Positions 55,600-64,000 of a DNA stretch of 64,000 nt are shown here, piece by piece. Position 1 is the first letter of the stretch. Each line of letters begins with the position of its first letter. The position numbers were made by a program, and so were the translations under genes. The notes beneath the pieces were generated by a model. The model was not told the DNA's origin. It did no database searches and saw nothing but the letters and a program-made list of their open reading frames with translations. The stretch is from Nephrocerus scutellatus (taxonomy: Eukaryota; Arthropoda; Insecta; Diptera; Pipunculidae), in NCBI GenBank assembly GCA_947095585.1, contig OX352763.1:98993908-99057907 (forward strand), in the 5' to 3' direction.

Positions 55600-57625
55600 C
55601 ATATTCGACTGATGTGTGAATTCAGGGTCGATGTGTGCAACATTCGTTGGCTCAGATCGAATTACTCGACCATGTGCATCCATTTAGAAGACCACAAACC
55701 TGCTATTCTGGCACAAACAACCATTGTTCCAACGCGGAATAGGTTCATTTGGCTCAAAGTCAACGTGTGTAAGCATATCATTCACTACTGCTTTATATAT
55801 AGAAGCCCTAATTTAGACAGTACCTCTACTTGTTATGAGCTAGATGCACTGTCTGACTCTGTATCTAGAATTTAGTCGCTTGATCCATTTTCTGAAATCG
55901 TCATTGCAGGCGATTTCAATGCAAACAATTATAGTTTGTGTCGCCATTCAGGCTTAACAACACCGCAAGAAAAGGATGTTGAGTTATTTGCTGATTTCAA
56001 CAATCTCACTTAGCTTGAGAATGAGCCCACTCGAATTTAACATTTAAGTCATAACGCTTCTACCCTTAACTTGTTTCTTATCTCTCATCCTAGCAATAAC
56101 ACCGTCAGTGTTTTATCACCTCTAGGCTTTTCAGACCATTGTCTGGTATCAGTGTATTTCTCGTTATCGAACCACGCAGTTAAAGAGAAAACTCCTTAAA
56201 GAAAAGTTTCGCTACACGAGAAAGCTAACTCGGTTGGCCTCAATCATTTCTTTAGGAGCATTACCTGGCCACTTAATGCCAATAGTAGCGTCGATACCAC
56301 TTCTGATACGATCACTATCATAATCCACGAGGTTATGTGACAGTTTATCCCATCCAGGACAAAGTGAATCAAACCGAAGGAAAATACTTGGTATGATTTA
56401 AGCTGCAAAGAGGCTACTAGGAACCGGGAGGTATGCTTTCGGTTATATAAAGAAAACCCCACTGTGAAAAACCCAAACCAAATTTAGACGAGTCAGAAAT
56501 TATTCCAATGACTAGCTTAGACGAGTCAAATTCGACTTTGGCCAGCAAATGAGACAAAAAATACTTAAATGTCCCAAAGGAAGTAAAGTTGGTTATTCGT
56601 CAAACGAATTAGAAATACTACCTCGTCATCAATTCCAATGCTCATTCACAATGACATTCCAGCTCTCACCTCTATAGATAAGGTCAATCTGCTTGCTTTA
56701 TTTTTCGCAGCTAGCTCCACGCTACTAGATAGCGCTTTGTTGTCGCCTGTATTTGCAAGAGTCGATCCTCGATGGGACAGATTTACTTTCGTACTCGTCA
56801 AGTGGCTAGAGTATTAAATGATCTCAACATTCTTAAATCTGCTGGTATTTCCGCTATAGTTTTTAAGAGGCGATCTTCAGTGTTGGCATTGCCACTACGC
56901 AGGCTTTTCCATTTCAATTATTCTCCTGGAATCGTCCCAAGGAATTGGAAAACAACCTTTAACCAGCCTGTTCCTAAAAAAGCGAACCGTCATCTCTTTC
57001 CACGTACCGACCTATTGCGCTTACATCCATACTTTCTAAGGTCATGGAAACGCTTTCGATTGGCTTATGCAATACATTGAATCACGTAAAATCCTTAGCG
57101 AGCAGCAGTACGGTTTTCGAAGGCACTGCAAGTGCAACCTTTCTATTCGCAAATTTGGTGAAAGAAAGTAGCACTCGATATTTCTAAGGTTTTTGACAGA
57201 GTATGTCAGCAAACTCCTTTGTATACCTATTGATAAGACCCTGCTGGTTTGGACTAGTAACTTCCTCTCTGGCCTTTTAATCCAGGTCGTATTGGACGGT
57301 TTCAAATCCAATATTCATCGCATAAACGCCGGTATTCCTCAAGGCTCTGTTTTATCTCCGACACTCTTTCTGATTTTCATTAATGATCTCCTATCCACGA
57401 GCCTACGGGTCTACAGTTAGGCTTATCTTGGGACGTTTTAGCCAATAGTTATGTGGACTGCATTGCCCGATTCTGTGTTTCCGCATTTGTATGATCTGCA
57501 ATCATTTTAAGACACTCGTGCATAGACATCTCATTTTTTCGTCTCCCTAATGTACTAACGTCCACGCTGTGGTAAGCATTATAAGGGTGCAAATCCCTTT
57601 AGCGTGTTTACATTATAAAAAAAAA
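55600..57625 (+). pseudogene. CR1/L2-like LINE, copy d: endonuclease, RT and 3' end
   Basis: The most complete copy of this family here. The endonuclease in broken frames reads NIRWLRSNYSTMCIHLEDHK, FIYRSPNLDS, EIVIAGDFNANN (56th kb boundary region, 55,895-55,935), then PLGFSDHCLVSVYFSL (about 56,125). A deletion removes the middle of the endonuclease. RT: VARVLNDLNILKSAG, VLALPLRRLFHFNYSPGIVP, RNWKTTFNQPVPKK (56,800-56,980), EQQYGFRRH, and GFKSNIHRINAGIPQGSVLS then FLIFINDLL (57,300-57,390). The palm YADD block and thumb are deleted. The C-terminus reads SLQSFKT-like sequence, then a 3' UTR and A-run ending near 57,625. No RNase H. Dead. Confidence 0.75.
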
Positions 57626-57689
57626 CTCGAAGACCGTTCATTTCATTGATAGGACGGGTGTCTTGCAGTGGATATTGAGAAGTGTTTGG

Positions 57690-58060
57690 GGATCTTATTG
57701 TAGTGGAGGAAGTCAAATATCTCTTGCATCGTTTTTGGAAGTCAGTATTTTTGGCAACGCTTAATGTGTGGTCAATTTAGTGAAGCTTGTCGTTCATGCA
57801 TATTCCTGTTGTACTAATTCCACATCCAAATATAGGGTAATGTATTGGATGTACACCATGATAGTTTTTCCAACGCTTACTTATTGAGCAGTGGCATGGG
57901 CGAATAGAACCTAGCTAAGCACTACGAGAAGGGAATTGAAAAAAGTGCAGAGGCTGGCCTGGGTTTTAATTACAGATGCCATGAGAACCTGTCCAACGGC
58001 GGGTATGGAAGCAATTTTTTGGTTACTCCCACTACTATTTTGTATGAGAGTCCGTTGTGT
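57690..58060 (+). pseudogene. RNase-H-group LINE fragment (post-RT region)
   Basis: Reads VLVEEVKYL near 57,690, then FPTLTYGAVAWANRT (57,873-57,915 in shifting frames) and KKVQRLAWVLITDAMRTCPT, AGMEAIFWLLPLLF (57,936-58,050). The arrangement '...KIQRLA...TGAM.TCPTAALE.LL.L.PL' is shared with the I-group LINE at 16,400-16,520. Only this part survives. Confidence 0.65.
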
Positions 58061-58151
58061 TATACTTTATATAAACTTGAGTAATATACACATGAATAGA
58101 GGAGAAAAATATTATATGGTTCATCATTTAAGGCGCTTATAATTAAGTATA

Positions 58152-58440
58152 TTATGCAACGTACTTATTTGATAGTAGTATGCATTTTTTCGAAGTGAAA
58201 TTGGTTAAACAGTATGGCATTAGAAAATGTACTTTTTTGCAAACCGCACAATTTAAGACATAATCGCGCACTTCGGAGAACATAAGTGGCCAAAAGAAAC
58301 TTTTCTTGATTCTTTGAAAGGTTTTATTAATGGCCCCATGTGCTGACGCTCGGGAATCGTGCGCTCGTTTTATCACCTGCTTCCTGAAACCTTCGGGAAC
58401 CCAGAGCAGAATAACCTGAAGACCGTTAATTGGATAGATG
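58152..58440 (-). pseudogene. LTR retrotransposon integrase zinc-binding domain fragment
   Basis: Minus strand reads VPEGFRKQVIKRAHDS, SAHGAINKTFQRIKKSFFWP, then VRDYVLNCAVCKKV. This is the HHCC zinc-binding module at the start of retroviral-type integrases (His, His, then CxxC), followed by FTSKKCILLSN and a break. It ends abruptly with no catalytic core. Most similar in style to Ty3/Gypsy integrases. Whether it comes from the same family as 42.4-43.1 kb cannot be judged because the two pieces do not overlap. Confidence 0.75.
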
Positions 58441-58599
58441 TGAAAGGTGACTTCGGGATGGGGTTAAAAGAAACACTAAAGATGGTGGTAATAATCATTC
58501 GCGAACAGAAATTTGGCAGACAGAAAACTTTGTACGAGAGAAACACAAAATTATAATTGTGTGCATATGCTAACTGTCAATATCTATACATATATATAA

Positions 58600-58640
58600 A
58601 AGTGGAATTCTGTATGTATGTGTACGCATGTATGTATGTT
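58600..58640 (-). repeat. ACAT microsatellite at the 3' end of the R1-clade element
   Basis: Plus strand GTATGTATGTGTACGCATGT and ATGTATG; on the element's strand this is an ACAT/ACAC repeat that starts directly after its poly(A) tail. Confidence 0.85.
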
Positions 58641-58689
58641 TTTTTTTATGAAGGCGGTTGGAAATCTTCAAAGACTTCACATGTGCACC

Positions 58690-61600
58690 TTAAGCATTAA
58701 CATGTGCGAGAATCAGATTCTTACTGAGTAAAACCACCCCCTTATTAATTCCTAGCCAGTCCCGCGGGACTACCGTTAGGCATTTCATAACGGGAAGGCT
58801 CTCAGCGATGGCTGCACTTTCATTTTTGATATTTCGTTCTTCTTCTTCTTTATTCACATTATTCCTCCTCTCACGCTCGAGACTCCATAGGCGCTGCATT
58901 ATTCATATCTCCTCATTTTGTAACATAGAATTAACTATGTTTTCTGGCGAAATAGTGTGACCTATTTGCTCTAAAACATCCTGACTTACCCCTGCAAAAC
59001 GCGGACAATGAAAGAAAACATGTTCCAAATCTTCTGATATACCCTCACATAAATAACAGTCGGGTGAACTCTCGTGTTTGTATTTAAAGAGGTATGAGGT
59101 TAGATAGAAGTCTACTTCTCCATGGCTTCTACCGGTCCATGATTCTATAGATGGTATTAATCTATGGGTCCAACTACCCTTACTTGACTGGACCCATCTT
59201 CTTTGCCAGCTTGTAACTGCTTCGGCGTGTGCTGTTTTGCGGTTCTCGGCTCTTGTAAGATACCCGCGGCGCCTATTATTCACCTGACGTTCCTTGGCCA
59301 GTAAGTCGATTAGGAGCATTCCAGCAACCACAAACGCTGCATCGCTCGAGATGGTTCTAAAGCCACAGATCACTCTTAGAGCACTCAATCGCTGGATAGA
59401 TGACATCTTTCGCCAGTAGCTAGCCTTATCCATTGCGTCAGCTCAAATTGGCGCTCCGTATAAAACGATGGATGAGACAATATTAGCCAAAAGCTTTCTT
59501 CTTGTTTGCCATTCTCTTCCAATGTTAGGCATAATTCGAGACAGTGCTGAACATACAGTCTCTGCTTTATTGCTGGCAGCCTTTATATGCTCTTTGAATG
59601 GGAGTTTCGTATCAATTACCATTCCCAGGTATCTAATTGATGGCTTACATATAATCGAACAATTACCAACTACAAAGGTTATTGTCTCTCTTATTTTCCT
59701 ACTGGATATTAGTAGAGCTTCAGTTTTATGTTCTGCCAACTGTAATCCGATTGACTTCAGCCAATCCCGGATAGTCCTAATTGTTGAATTACATATTGCA
59801 GTTATCTCCTCTTTGTGTTTTGCCACAACGATGACTGCGATGACATCTGAAAAACCGACAATCTCTGCCTCTTCAGGTATTTGGAGCCTAAATATGCCAT
59901 CATACATTATATTCCATAATAATGGGCCTAGCACAGACCCCTGTGGAACTCCTCCGGTAACCTTATATTCCTTCAAGCCATTGTCGGTGTTGTATAGCAG
60001 AATTCTGTTACTGAAGTAATCTGCCACCAACCTCAAAATGTACGACGGGACCTCTCTCCGACGTAGTTCATTGAATATACAACTCCATTTGGCTGAATTA
60101 AAAGCATTCTTGATATCGAGGGTGACTATGGTGCAATACTCTTTTGTTCCTCCCTTCCACCTTTTCCCATCTATCGCTTTTTGTGCCAAATTTTTAACAA
60201 AATCAATGGCATCAATTGTTGAGCGTGCTTTGCGGAAGCCATATTGATGTTCTGCAAGGTATCCTGATTGTACTACGGCTTCCTGTAGCCTACCGCCGAT
60301 AATTTTTTCTAAGATTTTGCCCGTTGTGTCGAGCATACATATAGGACGGTATGAGGATGGTTCGTCTGGTGGTTTTTTCCCTTTAGGGAGTAGGACAAGT
60401 CTTTTTTTTCCACTCCGCTGGGAACACCCCATCTTTTATGCATGAGTCAAGCATGTTTAAAAAAATATTTGGATAGTTTCTAATTGGGGATTTTAATGCC
60501 ACGTTAGGAATATTATCTAGTCCTGGGGTCTTCTTATTGCCTACCTTTCTGGCAGCCTGGAGAACTTCATCGGCCATCACGGGCGCAATTTCTTCATCGG
60601 GATACCTATCCCTACATTAAAGTCGTGTTCTATTTGTTGCGGGAACAATACGTTTACAATACTATTCAGCATTATTGGGCACGAGGGGGATGTAAACGAG
60701 CTACCCTTAACTTTTGCCATTACCGTTCTGTACGATCTACCCCAAGTGTCTTGTTCAACTTGTTGACACAGTTCCCTGAGGCATCTGCGTTTACTTGCCT
60801 TTATAGCCGTCCTTAGCTGTGATCGGACATTACAGTAGTGCTGGCGCAGATCATCAATGTTCCTACGCCTTTCTCTGTGGTATTGCCGTATGGCCCGTAG
60901 GCACTTCCGACGCAGTTCCGCTATTTCTTCATTCCACCAGTAGGTAGATTTGCGTTGGCCGATTAATACTTTCCTCGGCATTGCTGCATCACAAGCTCTT
61001 CTTAGCGAGGTCATGACTTTAGACACCTTTTCCGTCGCTGTCCCTAAGATACTGGTATCCTCCAACATGAAAAGGAACAATTTTTCATCAAATGAATTAG
61101 CTTTCTAAGTTTTTGATTTGGTCCCACTCCATCTATTTCACACAATATGGCTTGGTGGTCACTATGTGTGTATGATTCGCTGACTTCCCAAGTGACTTCC
61201 TTGCTTAAGAGGCAGCTACTAACAAACGTTAAATCGATTATCGTGTTAGCGGACCCCCTAAGGAAAGTCGGTGTATTTCCATTGTTCAACAGTGTAGTCT
61301 GCAACGTAGCAAGTGCTTCCAAAAGTGCCTTCCCGCGAGCATCTGTTTTCCGGCTTCCCCATTCCACAGACCATGCATTAAAATCGCCCGCTATCACTAC
61401 GGGACTCCGTTCACGAGCATCATCAACAAGACGTTCCATAAAAGCTGTAAACTCTTCTAATGATGCACTTGGTTTTGCATAACAGCTATATATATGAATG
61501 CCATCGACCTTCGCTCTTATAAAACCTTCCAAATTCATTTCTCTTTCTTAAAAGCAACGCTTACCACAGACCCATATGGCAGCGCTACCTGTAGCGTCGG

Positions 61601-61778
61601 TTAGAAATCTGCTTTCATTGAGGTTTCTGTATGGTTCGCTGATAATAGCAACATCTACCTTCAGTTCGTGCACGGTTTGATGCAAAAGATCCTGTGCAGT
61701 TTCACAATGATTAAGATTCAGTTGGATGATAATCATTTCTTCCGTGCTAGCTGTACTGCATTCTGATATACAGTGCAC
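58690..61778 (-). pseudogene. R1-clade ORF2 (endonuclease / reverse transcriptase), inactive
   Basis: The APE endonuclease (61,778-61,080) reads IIIQLNLNHCETAQDLL, IISEPYR, an in-frame TAA after KRCF, then VVIAGDFNAWSVEWGS and SYTHSDHQAIL. A frameshift near 61,090 leads to the linker (60,580-61,080; STYWWNEEIAELRRKCLRAI), and two more frameshifts near 60,580 and 60,430 lead into RT (60,432-59,443). RT contains YRPICMLDTTGKILEK, TLDIKNAFNSAKW, GGVPQGSVLGPLLWN, and GFSDVIAV where FADD is expected, so the second catalytic Asp is lost. In-frame TGA follows GAPI (59,443-59,445; TGG to TGA), and another follows NEEI (58,903-58,905). The C-terminus (59,433-58,903) has CYLC with a distal HVFFHC, the R1-clade CCHC motif. 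Many lesions: long inactive. Confidence 0.88.
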
Positions 61779-63150
61779 TTGAAGCTGCCTGTCACATGTA
61801 TTGAATTCCCGGTGTTATCCTTCTGATGACAGAGCATGCATTGAGGCTCCTTAGTACAGGCCTTAGCTATATGCACTCCTTTACCGAATTTTAAACATAG
61901 CTTGGAGCGGTCTTTGTCGCTTTGACACTTCGCATAATGTCCATAATCAAGGCATTTATAGCATTTTAGTGGGACTATTTTCTCTCTAATGCTACAGGAC
62001 ACCCATCCAATACGGACTCTGCCTTCATTGGTCACTTTATTAACCAAATTGACTGGCACACTCACAATCGCTGTTTGTGTTCCGCGGTAAGCGGCTCTCA
62101 TTGTTACAATTTTAAACGAGCCCTTGGCTTCTATAAACTTCTGTTCAAGTGCTTCACGCACTTCATCTGTAGTAGTGACTTCGTCAATATCTCTGATTTC
62201 TATTTGTACCTCTTGTGTTAGGATTTTGACATCAGCGTCTTGACCAATTAGTTCTCCAAGTTTCTCTTGGTACTCCCAAGTTTTTGATTTTTCGGCGGTG
62301 TTTTCTGCAGCTCCAATAGAAGCTCCCCTTGCTTAGTCATTCTTATGTGCTTTACTTCGGCACCGAGACTTGAGAGGTTGGGATCTGCCTTCAATTTGCG
62401 TAGCAAATCGGCATATTCGACCGTATTCTTCTTTTTGATGAGTAGTGCATCCGGACGAGGAGGTCTTTTACGTTTTCTTTCCTTCCTTTGTGCTACTTTC
62501 TGCCATTTTGGATTTGGTTCCTTTTCTTCCACATTAATCTTTGGTGCCTTGTCCTTTCTTGGAATTGCTTTTGGCAGTGTCTGTTCTGTTATTTTCGTCC
62601 TGGGTTTTTTTTCCTTTGGCCGATCCTCATTTCCCATAGGAGTTGAACGTTTCCTTTTGGAGTTCTCAATCGATTTTGGGGTATTATGATTACCGACTGA
62701 GTTCTTCCTAGGTAAGGGAACCGGTCCTTTAGGATTCTCCATTATGACTCCTATTGTCGGCGTAGTTTGACACGTGTTACCAATCAAGGTGTCCTTGCTG
62801 ACTGGCACCGACTCATACGTCATCTGTATTATGTTGACCAACTTTTTAATCTTCGCAATGGATATTGCTTCTTGGTTTGATAAATTCGGATAGTTCCTGA
62901 ATCTTCTCCTAGTCTCCTAGTATTTGAAATACAATTTCCCTGATTTCTATGGTCCAATTTTCTGTTAGCGATATCGGTCGTTTCAGACTTCCACTCATCG
63001 AGGTATTAGGAGGTGTCCTTCTGGTTTTTGTATTCCTCCTTGCCAAACTGCTTAAATCATCTAGTTTAGCCTCCTTGTGTGCCATATCGGGGCTCACTCC
63101 TTTCTCTCCTTCCTCTCCTCCTCCTACTAAATTTGTTAATTAATTCTGTT
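61733..63150 (-). pseudogene. R1-clade ORF1 (Gag-like, CCHC zinc knuckles)
   Basis: Nucleic-acid-binding protein that packages element RNA. Three pieces in two frames: an N-terminal part (63,143-62,909, VSPDMAHKEAKLDDLSSLAR), a highly basic middle (62,841-62,248) rich in Lys/Arg/Pro such as KWQKVAQRKERKRKRPPRP, and a C-terminal part (62,161-61,733). The last part has a CYKCLDYGHYAKC knuckle (CX2CX4HX4C), a second with one Cys changed to Phe (CLKFGKGVHIAKAC), and a third beginning CMLC. Three knuckles near the end are usual for R1-clade ORF1. Frameshifts lie near 62,880 and 62,200. Confidence 0.82.
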
Positions 63151-63195
63151 GGGTCCCCACTCAAAGCCGTTATCAATGCTTGGGTGTGTAGTCAC

Positions 63196-64000
63196 CTAAG
63201 GATCAAACGAAAACGTTTTCGAATCTTATATGTTTATTAATTGCATAGAATTTTAAAATTTTGCATACGAAATATAAACCTGTCATATTTTGAAACGGGT
63301 TGGACACCTGGGTATTTAGCATATTGCCTCAGAACAACTAGGTAATAATTTAAATTAGATATTTCTGCACAAACAATAATAATAATAATTCAATGAACCC
63401 TTATCTTGCCTTACGAAAACCAAAAAGTAAGCAATTTACCATAAACACATACCACAGCTATCTCCGAATATTCTCCGAATATGAATAAAATCTTATTCGC
63501 GATGGCCGCCGTTGTCGTTGTGTCATAAAAGTTATACTGCCTGTCATTATTCATTTTACAAATCCAGTGTTGATTGGGATGAACAACGTCAGGTCATGTT
63601 GTGCATCAATTTATAGGTAGGAAAAATGTCATCATTCTTCAAAGCAATCTCAGCACTTTTCGTTTTCTTTACAAAGAAAATACCTAAAACATAATTTTTG
63701 GCAAATTTATTCAATTATTCCAAATTAATGCGATGATGTCTTTTTTGTGTTTATGCATTGCACTCTGGCAGCAACAGTCCTTCTCACCTTAGTGTTTTTA
63801 GTGGTGATATTTTTGAACAGTGAGCGACACGAAATCAACATCATTCCAGCATGCCAGTTCCGTCTGCTCAATGATGTTTGGAGTGAAAAACCCAGAAGCA
63901 AAAACTATAATATCCTTAAAGTTTTAGTGAATCATTTTTGGAGGCATTAATTTCGATATTTTTGTTCGCCAATTCTGAAGCGGCAAGCTTTTTTTTATCT
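63196..64000. other. Non-coding, nothing recognised
   Basis: AT-rich; a short AAT repeat near 63,376-63,390. The open frame at 63,747-63,950 shows no recognised motif. Confidence 0.4.

Larger units (their letters stand above)
58638..63195 (-). mobile_element. R1-clade LINE, nearly full length, Waldo-like
   Basis: About 4.5 kb on the minus strand: ORF1 with CCHC knuckles, ORF2 with endonuclease, RT and a CCHC C-terminus, a short 3' region and an A-run (T-run on plus at about 58,639-58,648) followed by an ACAT microsatellite. The two ORFs overlap by about 46 bp (61,733-61,778), as in R1-clade elements. The 5' end is estimated near 63,195 from the last ORF1-like sequence; an ACACAC word lies there (complement of GTGTGT at 63,185-63,190). 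Waldo elements of this clade are known to target ACAY repeats, hence the label; this needs sequence comparison. It is inactivated by several stops and frameshifts and a mutated RT active site. Confidence 0.82.

Overview
The window is AT-rich eukaryotic DNA, almost certainly from an insect and most likely a fly. There are no operons, ribosome binding sites or long intact genes. It holds one recognisable host exon with splice signals, a tRNA-derived SINE, short microsatellites, and many decayed APE-type LINEs of the RTE, R1, I and CR1/L2-like groups. The rest looks like intron or intergenic sequence, so this is a transposon-rich piece of a large insect genome rather than a bacterial or viral locus. 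Family names are my readings of translated motifs. Labels such as RTE-A, RTE-B and RTE-C are local to this annotation.

Layout. Bases 1-4857: an old RTE-A copy split by a complete 3.28-kb RTE-B element with a perfect 13-bp target-site duplication. 5.1-5.5 kb: a mariner-like transposase remnant. 6.4-7.2 kb: the first copy of a non-autonomous repeat called here the ACATGT family (DINE-1/Helentron-like). 7.7-9.95 kb: another RTE-A copy, itself carrying a 347-bp solo LTR. 12.4-18.2 kb: a cluster of a SINE fragment, three ACATGT copies (one an expanded monomer array), a CR1/L2-like fragment, an RTE-A 3' end, and an I-group LINE inserted into an ACATGT copy with a 12-13-bp duplication. 18-23 kb: mostly unique sequence. 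23-35.5 kb: scattered remnants (RTE-A several times, CR1/L2-like, an I-group RT, a SINE, short tandem repeats). 37-38.3 kb: RTE-C endonuclease. 39-49.6 kb: SINEs, ACATGT copies, a Gypsy integrase end, a ~120-bp tandem repeat, a pyrimidine tract and an RTE-A copy. 50.6 kb: one exon of a Nup88-like nucleoporin gene. 52-58.5 kb: RTE-A and CR1/L2-like copies and LTR-element debris. 58.6-63.2 kb: a nearly full-length but dead R1-clade element, abutting an ACAT microsatellite as Waldo-type elements do.

How the parts relate. The nesting gives a relative history: RTE-A is older than RTE-B and than the solo LTR, and the ACATGT copy at 15.8-18.2 kb is older than the I-group LINE inside it. RTE-B (one stop in 999 codons) and the I-group copy (one stop and one frameshift seen) are the youngest-looking insertions. 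No element looks fully functional as it stands. I found no defence system, gene cluster or other multi-gene system. The most unusual material is the ACATGT repeat family with its exchangeable microsatellite slots, the clean nested insertions and the R1-clade insertion at an ACAT repeat.
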